DNA of 64,000 nt from Flavobacterium sp. CECT 9288 (GCF_918731615.1 NZ_OU957226.1:558001-622000); one strand, 5' to 3'; shown: positions 25,802-34,613, numbered from the stretch's first letter. Translations and numbers: made by a program. The notes: a model not told the origin generated them from the letters alone.

Positions 25802-27370
25802 ATGCCTCAAGAATTTTCACTACAAGTAACTCCAGAAATAGCTGCAAATAATGATTTGCTCAAAAATCATTTGGCAAAGCAAATTAAAGTTGCAGCTGAA
25901 GATGTGCAACATGTTTCTATTTTAAAAAGATCTATTGATGCCCGACAAAAAGCAATAAAAATTAATCTCAAAGTAGAAATTTTTACAAAAGGAGAAGTAA
26001 TTGACGAAAGAAGATTCACCATGCCTGATTTTCCTAATGTAGCAAATGCACAGGAAGTATTGGTAGTAGGAGCTGGACCAGCAGGACTTTTTGCAGCTTT
26101 ACACTTAGTAGAATTAGGACTAAAGCCTATTGTTGTTGAAAGAGGGAAAGACGTTCGCGGCAGAAGAAGAGATTTAAAAGCGATAAATCGAGACCATATT
26201 GTTGATGAAGATTCTAATTATTGTTTTGGCGAAGGTGGCGCAGGAACCTATTCTGATGGGAAATTGTATACCAGATCTAAAAAGAGAGGTGATGTCAATA
26301 GAATATTAGAACTGTTTGTTGCTTTCGGGGCTTCTCATGACATACTTGTAGATGCACACCCACACATTGGTACCAATAAATTGCCTCAAATTATTCAGGA
26401 TATTCGTGAAAAAATTATTGAATGTGGAGGTCAAGTTTTGTTTGAAACAAGAGTTGCTGATATTTTGGTAAAAAACAATGAAGTTCAAGGGATTGTTACG
26501 CATAAAGGAGATACTATTCTTGCTAATAAATTAATCTTAGCCACGGGACATTCCGCTCGTGATATTTTTGAACTATTAGATCGAAAAAAGATTTTTATAG
26601 AAGCTAAACCTTTTGCTTTAGGTGTTCGCGCAGAACATCCTCAAACTTTAATTGATAGTATTCAGTACAGTTGTGATTATAGAGGAGAACATTTACCTCC
26701 AGCACCTTACAGTATTGTCAAGCAAGTTGCAGGCCGTGGTATGTATTCTTTTTGTATGTGTCCAGGAGGTGTAATTGCTCCTTGCGCAACTAGTCCCGGC
26801 GAGGTGGTAACAAATGGTTGGTCACCATCTAAAAGGGATCAGGCTACCGCCAATTCTGGAATTGTAATTGAGTTGCAGTTGGCCGATTTCAAACCTTTTG
26901 CTAAGTTTGGAGCGCTGGCTGGAATGGAGTTTCAAAAAAGTATAGAACAACGTGCATGGCATCTTGCAGGGGAAAGTCAAAAAGTGCCAGCGCAACGTAT
27001 GATTGATTTTACACAAAAAAGAGTATCATCAGATATTCCAAAAACATCGTATGTACCTGGAACGACGTCTGTAGAGTTGGGTCAGGTATTTCCAAGTAAT
27101 TTAACGCACATTTTGCGTGAAGGTTTTTCTGAGTTTGGTAAATCAATGCGAGGTTATTTAACTAATGAGGCTATTCTTCACGCACCAGAGTCACGAACTT
27201 CATCACCAGTTCGCATACCAAGAGATCCTATTACTTATGAACATCTACAAATAAAAGGTTTGTACCCATGTGGAGAAGGAGCGGGATATGCGGGAGGAAT
27301 TATTTCGGCTGCAATTGATGGTGAAAAATGCGCACAGATGATTGCTCAGGTTTTGAAAAGTAAAGTTTGA
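25802..27370 (+). CDS. NAD(P)/FAD-dependent oxidoreductase (COG2509 type)
   Basis: A 522-residue flavoprotein. The first 80 residues form a small domain with a ferredoxin-like look. The Rossmann dinucleotide motif VLVVGAGPAGLFAA is near residue 86, followed by VVERGKDVRGRR and the glycine-rich CFGEGGAGTYSDGKLYTR near 142 that marks this family. ATGHSARDIF near 247 is the second FAD contact and GEGAGYAGGI near 495 closes the site. The family is annotated as uncharacterised FAD-dependent dehydrogenases; the substrate is unknown. It stands alone between a convergent small gene and an oppositely oriented peptidase. Confidence 0.87.
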   Translation: MPQEFSLQVTPEIAANNDLLKNHLAKQIKVAAEDVQHVSILKRSIDARQKAIKINLKVEIFTKGEVIDERRFTMPDFPNVANAQEVLVVGAGPAGLFAALHLVELGLKPIVVERGKDVRGRRRDLKAINRDHIVDEDSNYCFGEGGAGTYSDGKLYTRSKKRGDVNRILELFVAFGASHDILVDAHPHIGTNKLPQIIQDIREKIIECGGQVLFETRVADILVKNNEVQGIVTHKGDTILANKLILATGHSARDIFELLDRKKIFIEAKPFALGVRAEHPQTLIDSIQYSCDYRGEHLPPAPYSIVKQVAGRGMYSFCMCPGGVIAPCATSPGEVVTNGWSPSKRDQATANSGIVIELQLADFKPFAKFGALAGMEFQKSIEQRAWHLAGESQKVPAQRMIDFTQKRVSSDIPKTSYVPGTTSVELGQVFPSNLTHILREGFSEFGKSMRGYLTNEAILHAPESRTSSPVRIPRDPITYEHLQIKGLYPCGEGAGYAGGIISAAIDGEKCAQMIAQVLKSKV

Positions 27371-27431
27371 TTATAGTTCTAGATAAACGCATCAAAATTA
27401 TTTTAGAATGAAACTTACTTAGATTGTTGAA

Positions 27432-28739
27432 CTATTTTTTAGATTTCATTTCCATATAATCTATTGTAAGATGTGCCATAGAAGTCATTCCTAATACAAA
27501 GCTTCCTTCATCAATATAAAAATCAGGTGTGTGGTGTGAGGGCATGTCACTTGGCTTTTTACCTTTAGGCATTCCTCCTATAAAGTAAAACAAACCTGGA
27601 ATTTTTGCTTGGTAAAAAGAGAAATCTTCCGCTCCAGTTACTGCTTCGGTCAGTAGCACGTTGTCTTTTCCAGCGGCAGCTTGCAGTGTAGGCAGCATTT
27701 GCTCTGTAAGTGAAGGTTCGTTATAGGTAATTAATGTTTTTTTGTAAATTGCAACTTCAGCCGAGCCACCTGCACTTGTTGCAATATTAGTAGCAATAGT
27801 TTTTATTTTGCCATGAATGAAATCTTGCGTTTCTGCATCTAATGTTCTAATGGTTCCAGTCATCGTTAGAGACTCTGGGATAATATTGCTTCTTACTCCG
27901 GCATTAATTTGGCCAACACTTACCACAGCGGCATTTTGAGTGAGGTTTACATTTCTACTAACTATAGTTTGTAAGCCCATAACAATTTGCGATGCAGTAA
28001 CAATAGGATCAACAGACTGCCACGGATAGGCTCCATGTGATTGCTTGCCATTAACTTTTATGGTAAACCAGTCTGAGGAAGCCATAGTTCCTCTTGGTCG
28101 GTATTTAATTTGGCCTACTTCGGTTTGTGCATTAATATGAAGTCCAAAAATGACATCTACTTTTGGATTATTTAATACACCTTCCTTGACCATCAACTCA
28201 GCTCCGCCTTCTTCACCTTCAGGCGGTCCTTCTTCTGCGGGTTGAAAAATAAATACTACAGTTCCTTTTATTTCGTTTTTTACAGAAGCTAAAATTTCGG
28301 CTGTACCCATCAACATCGCTACATGAGTGTCATGTCCGCATGCATGCATTACACTTACGGTTGTGCCGTTATATTCTCCGGTAACTTTTGAAGCAAATGG
28401 TAAATTTACACGTTCCATCACAGGCAAAGCATCCATATCTGCTCTTAATGCTACAACAGGACCTGGTTTTCCACCTTTTAAAACACCTACAACTCCTGTT
28501 TTTGCAACTCCTGTTTTAACTTCAATGCCTAAACTTTGCAAATGGGCAGCTATTTTTTCGGCAGTTTTAAACTCTCTATTTCCTAATTCAGGATTTTGAT
28601 GAAAATCACGTCTCCAGCTTACTACTTTAGATTCCAAAGAGGCTGCTTTAGTGGTGATTTTACTTTTTAAGGCATTGTTTTGAGCTTGTATTCCAATTGA
28701 AAACAGCAGTAAAAAAGGTAGTAAATAATAAGTATTCAT
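27432..28739 (-). CDS. Secreted M20-family amidohydrolase
   Basis: A 435-residue zinc-type amidohydrolase of the M20D group that hydrolyses N-acyl amino acids or hippurate-like substrates. The signal peptide (MNTYYLLPFLLLFSIGIQAQ) sends it to the periplasm or outside. Metal-binding motifs are HACGHDTH (near residue 132) and QPAEEGPPEGEEGG (near 165), plus HHTPDFYIDE near the C-terminus. The dimerisation domain lies between about 215 and 330. The ATG at 28739 fits the signal peptide; the frame extends to 28787. Substrate preference cannot be read from sequence. Confidence 0.9.
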   Translation of the reverse strand: MNTYYLLPFLLLFSIGIQAQNNALKSKITTKAASLESKVVSWRRDFHQNPELGNREFKTAEKIAAHLQSLGIEVKTGVAKTGVVGVLKGGKPGPVVALRADMDALPVMERVNLPFASKVTGEYNGTTVSVMHACGHDTHVAMLMGTAEILASVKNEIKGTVVFIFQPAEEGPPEGEEGGAELMVKEGVLNNPKVDVIFGLHINAQTEVGQIKYRPRGTMASSDWFTIKVNGKQSHGAYPWQSVDPIVTASQIVMGLQTIVSRNVNLTQNAAVVSVGQINAGVRSNIIPESLTMTGTIRTLDAETQDFIHGKIKTIATNIATSAGGSAEVAIYKKTLITYNEPSLTEQMLPTLQAAAGKDNVLLTEAVTGAEDFSFYQAKIPGLFYFIGGMPKGKKPSDMPSHHTPDFYIDEGSFVLGMTSMAHLTIDYMEMKSKK

Positions 28740-28865
28740 GGAGTGTGATGAATTAGTGTAAATTGCTTTTTGCAAATAAATTGACATTTAGAAAATAAAG
28801 GTCTTTTTCAAAAGTAAGGAATATTTTTGTTCTAGTTTGATTTATTTTATGTTGTTTCTAACAAA

Positions 28866-28898
28866 AAAATCAGCTTGAATATACTCCAAACTGATTTT
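28866..28898 (-). terminator. Probable msrB terminator
   Basis: AAAATCAG and CTGATTTT form an 8-bp stem extended by CTTG/CCAA, downstream of msrB. The A-run at 28863-28869 gives a U-tract on the minus strand. Confidence 0.65.
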
Positions 28899-28934
28899 AG
28901 TTATTACTGAAATTTTGTGATTTCGTTATTCCTT

Positions 28935-29483
28935 TTACTTAGTATCCGGAATAAAGTCTAAGGCAATAGAATTCATGCAATATCTTTTTCCAGTAGGCTC
29001 CGGTCCGTCATCAAATAAGTGACCAAGATGCCCGTCACATCTTCCGCAAAGTGCTTCTATGCGTTCCATTCCTAGTGAATTATCATTTTTATAAACGACA
29101 CTGTTTTTATTGTCTTGTTCAAAAAAGCTTGGCCATCCGCAATTGCTTGCAAACTTGGCGCCTGATCGAAAAAGTTTATTTCCACAAGCAGCACAGTAGT
29201 ATGTTCCTTTATCGTCTGTGTTCCAGTATTTACCTGTAAAGGGTCTTTCTGTATCTGCATTTCGGGTTACTTCATAGACATCTTCGGGTAATACTTTTTT
29301 CCACTCGGCGTCATTCACTTTAAGTTTAGCTGTGTCAGTATTAGAATAATAAGGATTTTCAGGTTTTGTTATAACTGATCCTGCAGTTGCAGTTTGTTTT
29401 TTTGTGGTGTTTTGTGCACAGGCAGTAAACATAAAAAGCGGAATTGCGAACAAAGCGCAAAAAAAAGTGATTTTAGTTTTCAT
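28935..29483 (-). CDS. msrB: Peptide-methionine (R)-S-oxide reductase, lipoprotein form
   Basis: MsrB repairs the R form of methionine sulfoxide in proteins. A lipoprotein signal ends in FTAC (C22), so the enzyme is probably anchored in the envelope. Two CxxC pairs, YCAACGNK and CGRCDGH, are the structural zinc site, and GNKLFRSGAKF, NCGWPSFF and KRYCMNSIAL are family blocks, the last holding the catalytic Cys. No MsrA domain is fused. The 182 residues are a normal MsrB plus the lipoprotein leader and a Lys/Thr-rich spacer. Confidence 0.92.
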   Translation of the reverse strand: MKTKITFFCALFAIPLFMFTACAQNTTKKQTATAGSVITKPENPYYSNTDTAKLKVNDAEWKKVLPEDVYEVTRNADTERPFTGKYWNTDDKGTYYCAACGNKLFRSGAKFASNCGWPSFFEQDNKNSVVYKNDNSLGMERIEALCGRCDGHLGHLFDDGPEPTGKRYCMNSIALDFIPDTK

Positions 29484-29865
29484 GATTTCTTTTTTACAAA
29501 TATAAATTCATTTTAGTTTCAGGCCTTCTTATTTTTAATGAATTAACAATTTAGAGCCTTGATTTAACTATCGTTATTTACGTTAAAAATCAAGAATTAG
29601 ATTTGTAGAAAGTAAAAGTTTAGTTCGAGAAAAGTGGATCAATAAAAAATTATAGATTTACGTTGAAACTGTTTTAAAAAGAGCTGTTTATAAGGTTTTG
29701 ATTATGAATAGAAAAAATAGAAAGTCGTTTTTGTATAACGCCATATTTTTTTTTGACATTCATTTTTTGAATATGCTTTAATTGTGATTCAACAATTCGA
29801 AACAGAATGTTAAACCCCAGATTCCATTATATTTTTTCGTACTTTTGAAATCATAATATATAAAT
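29484..29865. other. 382-bp intergenic region between msrB and idi
   Basis: No gene or RNA is recognised. Both flanking genes start here and point outwards. The one readable signal is TACTTTTG at 29840-29847, a perfect -7 match 18 bp before the idi ATG, without a clear -33 partner. The rest is AT-rich unique sequence. Confidence 0.5.
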
Positions 29866-30423
29866 ATGCCAGAAGAAAATGTAATCTTAGTCAATATACA
29901 TGACGAGCAAATTGGGCTTATGCCAAAACTAGAAGCGCATCAAAAAGCAGTTTTACATCGCGCTTTTTCTGTTTTTGTTTTGAACAGTCAAAATGAAATC
30001 ATGCTTCAACAACGAGCACATCAAAAATACCATTCTCCTTTATTGTGGACCAATACCTGTTGTAGTCATCAAAGGGAAGGTGAGACTAATATTCAAGCCG
30101 GAACAAGAAGATTGCATGAAGAAATGGGTTTTGTAACCGAATTGAAAGAGCTGTTTCATTTCATTTACAAAGCGCCATTTGATAACGGATTGACAGAGCA
30201 TGAACTTGATCACGTGATGATAGGGTATTATAATGAGGCTCCAGTAATTAACAAAGATGAGGTAGAGAGCTGGAAATGGATGAAAATTGAAGATGTAAAA
30301 AATGATATGATAGTTCATCCTGAATTATATACTGTGTGGTTCAAAATTATTTTTGAAGAGTTTTATCATTATCTAGAGGAGCATAAAAGCCCGTTGACAC
30401 CAAATTATTTAAAAAACAATTAA
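29866..30423 (+). CDS. idi: Isopentenyl-diphosphate delta-isomerase type 1
   Basis: Converts isopentenyl diphosphate to dimethylallyl diphosphate for isoprenoids such as quinones, undecaprenol and carotenoids. The Nudix fold is evident with the catalytic cysteine in WTNTCCSHQREGE (C65/C66), the Nudix box GTRRLHEEMGF near residue 79 and the metal/acid residues in TEHELDHV near 110. At 185 residues it is the usual cytoplasmic type 1 enzyme. It is followed by queD after 12 bp and probably leads an idi-queD-bcp run, a functional mix. Confidence 0.93.
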   Translation: MPEENVILVNIHDEQIGLMPKLEAHQKAVLHRAFSVFVLNSQNEIMLQQRAHQKYHSPLLWTNTCCSHQREGETNIQAGTRRLHEEMGFVTELKELFHFIYKAPFDNGLTEHELDHVMIGYYNEAPVINKDEVESWKWMKIEDVKNDMIVHPELYTVWFKIIFEEFYHYLEEHKSPLTPNYLKNN

Positions 30424-30435
30424 TTTCTATATAAG

Positions 30436-30846
30436 ATGAAAGTTACTATTTCAAGAAAGGCTCATTTTAATGCAGCACATAGATTGTATAGAAAGGATTG
30501 GACTTTCGAACAGAATGACGCCGTGTTTGGGAAGTGTAATAATCCCAATTTCCACGGACATAATTACGATTTGATAGTAAGTGTCACTGGTGAAATTGAT
30601 CCAGAAACAGGCTATGTTATGGATGTAAAATTCTTAAGTGATATTATTAAAGAGGAAGTTGAAAATCAATTTGACCACAAGAATTTAAATTTAGACGTTC
30701 CAGATTTTAAAGATCTTAACCCTACTGCTGAAAATATTGTTGTTGTAATTTGGAATAAAATCAAAAAGAAAATCAAACCTGAATTTGATTTAGAAGTGGT
30801 ATTGTATGAAACGCCGCGTAATTTTGTAACTTATAAAGGACTATGA
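30436..30846 (+). CDS. queD: 6-carboxytetrahydropterin synthase family protein (QueD)
   Basis: A 136-residue member of the 6-pyruvoyl tetrahydropterin synthase family, which makes 6-carboxytetrahydropterin from dihydroneopterin triphosphate in queuosine synthesis. The zinc-binding histidines are H15 (AAHRL), H40 and H42 (FHGHNY), and the catalytic cysteine is C34 (GKCNNPN). FDHKNLN and PTAENI are the other expected blocks, with the C-terminal glutamate in VLYETP. Other queuosine genes are not in the window. The stop overlaps the bcp start by 4 bp. Confidence 0.9.
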   Translation: MKVTISRKAHFNAAHRLYRKDWTFEQNDAVFGKCNNPNFHGHNYDLIVSVTGEIDPETGYVMDVKFLSDIIKEEVENQFDHKNLNLDVPDFKDLNPTAENIVVVIWNKIKKKIKPEFDLEVVLYETPRNFVTYKGL

Positions 30847-31304
30847 AAGAATTAAAAGTTGGTGATGTAATACCGCATTTTACAGCCATTGATACTGAAG
30901 GAAACACTTTTGATAGTACTAGCGTAGTGGGTTCAAAACCATTAGTTATTTATTTTTACCCTAAAGATAATACGCCAGGTTGTACTGCGCAAGCGTGTAG
31001 CTTTAGAGATCAATATGAGGATTTTAAAGATTTGGGTGCAGAAGTAATAGGGATAAGTAGTGATAGCTTAGCCTCACATCAAAAATTTTCAAAGCAGTAT
31101 AGATTGCCTTTTATATTACTATCAGATAGTGATAAAACTATACGTAAAAGTTTTGGTGTACCTACGGGTCTTTTTGGTTTAGTACCAGGAAGAGTGACTT
31201 ATGTAACAGATAAACAAGGTGTTGTGCAGATGGTTTTTGATAGCGTATTGGCAACAAAACACATACCTAAAGCATTACAAGCTATAAAAAAACTAGTTTT
31301 ATAA
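30843..31304 (+). CDS. bcp: Thioredoxin-dependent peroxiredoxin, Bcp type
   Basis: Reduces hydrogen peroxide and organic hydroperoxides using thioredoxin. The active-site block YFYPKDNTPGCTAQACSF holds peroxidatic C47 and C52, the intramolecular partner typical of the BCP/PrxQ group. The 153 residues and the absence of a signal peptide point to a cytoplasmic enzyme. It is coupled to queD by an ATGA overlap. A small hairpin (TTCCTTA/TAAGGAA near 31312-31332) follows without a T-tract. Confidence 0.92.
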   Translation: MKELKVGDVIPHFTAIDTEGNTFDSTSVVGSKPLVIYFYPKDNTPGCTAQACSFRDQYEDFKDLGAEVIGISSDSLASHQKFSKQYRLPFILLSDSDKTIRKSFGVPTGLFGLVPGRVTYVTDKQGVVQMVFDSVLATKHIPKALQAIKKLVL

Positions 31305-31401
31305 AGTTTCGTTCCTTATTTTTACTAAGGAATAGATTTCACAAACAATTTATAAATCTATTTTTAGTATCAAATTTTAATTTCAATTAAAACCATTTCA
31401 C

Positions 31402-32361
31402 ATGAAATTTTATCCATTACAATTTGAGCCCATTCTAAAAGAAAGAATTTGGGGTGGTGAAAAACTAAAAAAAGTTTTGGGGAAATCTATTACATCTGCT
31501 ATAACAGGTGAAAGTTGGGAACTATCAGCAGTTGCAGGTGATATAAGTGTGGTGGCAAATGGTGATTGGAAAGGAAAATCATTAACCTCATTACTTGAGG
31601 AATTCCCTGAAGAAATATTAGGAACAAACGTCTACAGAAAATTTGGATGCCAATTCCCGCTCCTTTTTAAATATTTAGATGCTCGAGAGGATTTGTCCAT
31701 TCAGGTTCATCCTAATGACGCATTGGCGAAAGCTAGGCATAAATCATTTGGAAAAACAGAGATGTGGTATATCATGCAAGCAGATGCCGATGCCGAAATT
31801 ATTGTTGGTTTCAAAAATAAATCGAATGCAGCGGAATATGTCTCTTGCTTGAAAGAGAAAAGTTTATTGTCAATTTTAGATCAGAAAAAAGTAGCTGCAG
31901 GAGATGTATTCTTTTTAGAAACTGGGACTGTACATGCTATAGGAGCTGGAATGGTTGTTGCAGAAATTCAACAAACATCTGATATAACATATCGCATTTA
32001 TGATTTTGATAGAGTAGATGCTAATGGGAATACGAGAGAACTGCATGTTGATTTAGCTTTGGATGCCATTAATTACAATACAGTCGATACCCAAAGACAC
32101 TATTTGAAAGCGGTTAACGTTTCTAATGAAGTAGTTCATTGTCCTTATTTTACTACCAATTTTTTACCACTTGATGGTGAGGTTTTAATGAATAAAACTA
32201 ATGAGTCTTTTACGGTGTATATGTGTGTTGATGGCAATTTTAGTTTAAAGTTAAACGAAAAAGTATATCAATATAAAAAAGGGGATACACTACTGATTCC
32301 TGCGCAGATAAGTACTTATGTGTTAAGTGGAAAAGCTTCTATTTTAGAAATTTACATTTAA
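31402..32361 (+). CDS. manA: Class I mannose-6-phosphate isomerase
   Basis: Interconverts mannose 6-phosphate and fructose 6-phosphate, linking glycolysis to GDP-mannose for polysaccharides. The cupin fold shows the zinc motifs: KERIWGGEKL near residue 12, ESWELSA near 38, LSIQVHPND near 97 (glutamine and histidine ligands), GKTEMWYI near 114, and FLETGTVHAIGAG near 173 followed by AEIQQTSDITYR, the active-site arginine region. At 319 residues it is the short bacterial form. It could supply sugar for the glycosyltransferase cluster at the start of the window; this link is inference. Confidence 0.92.
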   Translation: MKFYPLQFEPILKERIWGGEKLKKVLGKSITSAITGESWELSAVAGDISVVANGDWKGKSLTSLLEEFPEEILGTNVYRKFGCQFPLLFKYLDAREDLSIQVHPNDALAKARHKSFGKTEMWYIMQADADAEIIVGFKNKSNAAEYVSCLKEKSLLSILDQKKVAAGDVFFLETGTVHAIGAGMVVAEIQQTSDITYRIYDFDRVDANGNTRELHVDLALDAINYNTVDTQRHYLKAVNVSNEVVHCPYFTTNFLPLDGEVLMNKTNESFTVYMCVDGNFSLKLNEKVYQYKKGDTLLIPAQISTYVLSGKASILEIYI

Positions 32362-32432
32362 TAGTCAGTAATAGAAAGATTATATGTACTTTTGCAAACG
32401 CAAATTAAAAATCAAATTTTAAAAGAATAAAA

Positions 32433-32699
32433 ATGGCAAACGTTAAAAATTTAAAGAAAGACATCAATTACGTTTTAGGTGATATTATTGAAGCAGTTTA
32501 CTTATATGAAATTTCTACAACAGGAAAACCTACTACAGAAACTAATAATTTAATCGATGAGGCTATTGCAGCTTTTGATGTTTTGATCACTAAAGTAAAT
32601 GCTAAAAATGTTGAAAATAAAAAAGCACATTTCAAGCAAATCAATGTAGAATTAGAACAAACTGCAAATCAATTGATTACTAAAATCAACGAATTGTAG
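32433..32699 (+). CDS. Conserved small hypothetical protein
   Basis: An 88-residue, mostly helical cytoplasmic protein with no signal or membrane segment and no recognised family. It starts ANVKNLKKDINYVLGDIIEA and ends QLITKINEL; charged and aliphatic residues alternate as in a helical bundle. TACTTTTG, a good -7 element, lies at 32387-32394. It is followed by the tRNA-Thr pair. Function unknown. Confidence 0.75.
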   Translation: MANVKNLKKDINYVLGDIIEAVYLYEISTTGKPTTETNNLIDEAIAAFDVLITKVNAKNVENKKAHFKQINVELEQTANQLITKINEL

Positions 32700-32732
32700 T
32701 CAAATTAATTGACAAAAAAGTGCAAAATTATT

Positions 32733-32762
32733 TTGGATAAGTCAAATTCATCTCTATATTTG
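32733..32762 (+). promoter_or_regulatory. Promoter of the first tRNA-Thr gene
   Basis: TTTTG ending at 32735 and TATATTTG at 32755-32762 have the canonical Bacteroidota -33/-7 layout with 19 bp between them. The tRNA starts 15 bp after the -7 element. Confidence 0.85.
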
Positions 32763-32777
32763 CACTCGAAATGAGAC

Positions 32778-32851
32778 GCCAGCGTAGCTCAGTTGGCTAG
32801 AGCAGCTGATTTGTAATCAGCAGGTCGTGGGTTCGAGTCCCTCCGCCGGCT
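32778..32851 (+). tRNA. tRNA-Thr (UGU anticodon), copy 1
   Basis: A 74-base cloverleaf. The D-arm is GCTC/GAGC, the anticodon stem GCTGA/TCAGC encloses loop TTTGTAA with anticodon TGT, and the T-loop is TTCGAGT. CCA is not encoded. Two stem mismatches are visible: A4 opposite C69 in the acceptor stem (GCCAGCG/CGCCGGC) and T50 opposite T64 in the T-stem (GTGGG/CCCTC). Copy 2, 220 bp downstream, is identical. Confidence 0.96.
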
Positions 32852-32857
32852 CATTGT

Positions 32858-32885
32858 AAAACCACCTTTTAGGTGGTTTTTTTTT
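32858..32885 (+). terminator. Terminator of tRNA-Thr copy 1
   Basis: A 10-bp stem AAAACCACCT/AGGTGGTTTT with loop TTT, followed by a T-run, starting 7 bp after the tRNA. Confidence 0.9.
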
Positions 32886-32951
32886 GGAATATTAATAAAT
32901 AGCTCTAGTGCAGATAGATGAAATATTTTTTAAATTTCTTTAAATAAAATA

Positions 32952-32982
32952 TTTGTTTAATTAAAAAACAGTATTATATTTG
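32952..32982 (+). promoter_or_regulatory. Promoter of the second tRNA-Thr gene
   Basis: TTTG at 32952-32955 and TATATTTG at 32975-32982 are separated by 19 bp. The same layout and the same 15-bp distance to the tRNA as copy 1 suggest the whole transcription unit was duplicated. Confidence 0.85.
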
Positions 32983-32997
32983 CACCCGTAATGAGTC

Positions 32998-33071
32998 GCC
33001 AGCGTAGCTCAGTTGGCTAGAGCAGCTGATTTGTAATCAGCAGGTCGTGGGTTCGAGTCCCTCCGCCGGCT
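32998..33071 (+). tRNA. tRNA-Thr (UGU anticodon), copy 2
   Basis: Identical in sequence to the copy at 32778-32851, including both stem mismatches, with anticodon TGT and no encoded CCA. It has its own promoter and terminator. Confidence 0.96.
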
Positions 33072-33078
33072 CTTTTGT

Positions 33079-33110
33079 AAACCACCTAATTTTTATTAGG
33101 TGGTTTTTTT
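33079..33110 (+). terminator. Terminator of tRNA-Thr copy 2
   Basis: Stem AAACCACCTAAT/ATTAGGTGGTTT with a short loop and a T-run after it. It is like terminator 1 but with a longer stem. Confidence 0.9.
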
Positions 33111-33194
33111 TATTGGCTATAATTACTTACATAATATTCTTTTAAATTGATTGTTATTGTTATATTTGAAAACTAACACTAACATCTATTAATT

Positions 33195-33647
33195 ATGGAA
33201 GAACAAACTACCGTTGAAAATTTCGATTTACAAATTACTACAACTGCCAAAGATTTATTAGCTGAAACGGCCAAATGGGCTAATTATTTGTCTATTCTAG
33301 GATTTATAGGCGTAGGATTTATTGTCCTGATTGCTCTAATTATAGGAATAACGTTTGCTTTTGTGGGAAGTACTAGTAGTTCAATGGGGTTTTTAGAATC
33401 GTCCATGGGTTTAGGGGTAGCATTCGTTTATATTTTGATAGGAGCACTTTATTTTTTTCCGATCTATTACCTGAATAAGTTTGCTTCAAATGCTAAAGTG
33501 GCTATAAAAAATAATGACACGGCTGCTTTAACCCTTTCATTTGAGTATTTGAAATCACATTATAAATATATTGGAGTCATGACCTTAGTAGTTTTTTCAT
33601 TATACGTACTACTTATTATAGGAATGGTGTTTACGAGGCTATTCTAG
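33195..33647 (+). CDS. Small integral membrane protein (DUF5362-like)
   Basis: A 150-residue inner-membrane protein. Three hydrophobic segments are clear: about 33-60 (ILGFIGVGFIVLIALIIGI), about 73-95 and about 125-148. The soluble loop between them carries AKVAIKNNDTAALTLSFEYLKSHYKYIG, similar to the DUF5362 proteins of Bacteroidota. No catalytic residues stand out. TATATTTG at 33161-33168 is a good -7 element 26 bp before the start. Function unknown. Confidence 0.75.
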   Translation: MEEQTTVENFDLQITTTAKDLLAETAKWANYLSILGFIGVGFIVLIALIIGITFAFVGSTSSSMGFLESSMGLGVAFVYILIGALYFFPIYYLNKFASNAKVAIKNNDTAALTLSFEYLKSHYKYIGVMTLVVFSLYVLLIIGMVFTRLF

Positions 33648-33845
33648 TCTTTTTAAGTGATCTTTTATATTATTGTGGCTTGCTTGTATTTTATGAGTGA
33701 ATTATAATTAAACGCAGTACATTAACTTTAGATAAAAGACTGTAGCTGTATCTTTGAATAAAAGACATCACTTTTTTAAAGAACTTTTGCTTTAAGTGTT
33801 TTTAATTCAGCTTTTTTAAAACACATTTCTGGAAAGTCATAAAAA

Positions 33846-33878
33846 AAACTGCCCAAAAAATATATTTTTGGGCAGTTT
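33846..33878 (-). terminator. Terminator of the DUF4369 gene
   Basis: A long stem AAACTGCCCAAAAA / TTTTTGGGCAGTTT with a minimal loop lies 25 bp downstream of the stop. The A-run on its left (33841-33848) is the U-tract on the minus strand. Confidence 0.8.
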
Positions 33879-33902
33879 AAAATGTTTTAATCAAGATTGT
33901 GT

Positions 33903-34613
33903 TTATTGTTGTTTTTTCAACGAACTTACATATTTTGTTAACTTTTTTCCATAAAGAGATTGAGCAACTTTAGGTGACATTGATTTTTGAATAGTATCTA
34001 AATATTTTAAGTTGATATCGTATATTTCAGATAAGGCAATGTAAGGAGCAACTTCATAATCTCTATTATTTAAAGCAAAATTTGTAGCAAATAAATACCT
34101 TCTTTTTAGATTTGAATCTTGCTTAGCACTTAAACTGTCTATTTTTTTGTTGTTTTGGGTTTTAATTGCTCTGAATTTCTTTTGGATTAACTCCAAGTTT
34201 TCTTCATTAAAACGAGTTTTTATTAATTTGTATTCTTCAAATACCTCATTGTTTTTTGACCCTGTAACTTTGGCATCCATTAAATAATTGTCTAAACTGG
34301 TATCAATAGTCATGTTGCCAGGTTCCGCAAAAAAGGAAAGGTTGTTGTCTAATGAATTACTTACACCTCTATCAAGGAATAAATACAGCATCTCTGGTGA
34401 TTCTAGGTTAATATGACTCTCGAATGAAGCATTTCCATCAATATTTATGGTGTCTAATGGAACCAGTGTTGTATCTACTATTCTTTGTAAGTATAGAGTT
34501 CCTTTCTTTAAACCTTTGATGTTACCTATGATGTGTAGATTACCTTTTTGATCTTCTTTGCTACAAGAGGAAAATAATGCAAGTGTAACAAGAGCAAATA
34601 TTGTTTTTTTCAT
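33903..34613 (-). CDS. DUF4369 lipoprotein
   Basis: A 236-residue lipoprotein: MKKTIFALVTLALFSSC gives a lipobox cysteine at 17. The DUF4369 domain (about 25-130) starts GNLHIIGNIKGLKKGTLYLQ and has VPLDTINIDGNASFE. In many Bacteroidota this domain precedes a thioredoxin-like AhpC/TSA domain; here no CxxC is present and the rest is helical and charged, so this is the stand-alone form. It is a single-gene unit with a strong terminator. Function unknown. Confidence 0.82.
   Translation of the reverse strand: MKKTIFALVTLALFSSCSKEDQKGNLHIIGNIKGLKKGTLYLQRIVDTTLVPLDTINIDGNASFESHINLESPEMLYLFLDRGVSNSLDNNLSFFAEPGNMTIDTSLDNYLMDAKVTGSKNNEVFEEYKLIKTRFNEENLELIQKKFRAIKTQNNKKIDSLSAKQDSNLKRRYLFATNFALNNRDYEVAPYIALSEIYDINLKYLDTIQKSMSPKVAQSLYGKKLTKYVSSLKKQQ

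Noticed and set aside
32778..33071. tRNA repeat as an assembly artefact
   Set aside because: The promoters, spacers and terminators of the two copies differ in sequence, so they are two real loci.
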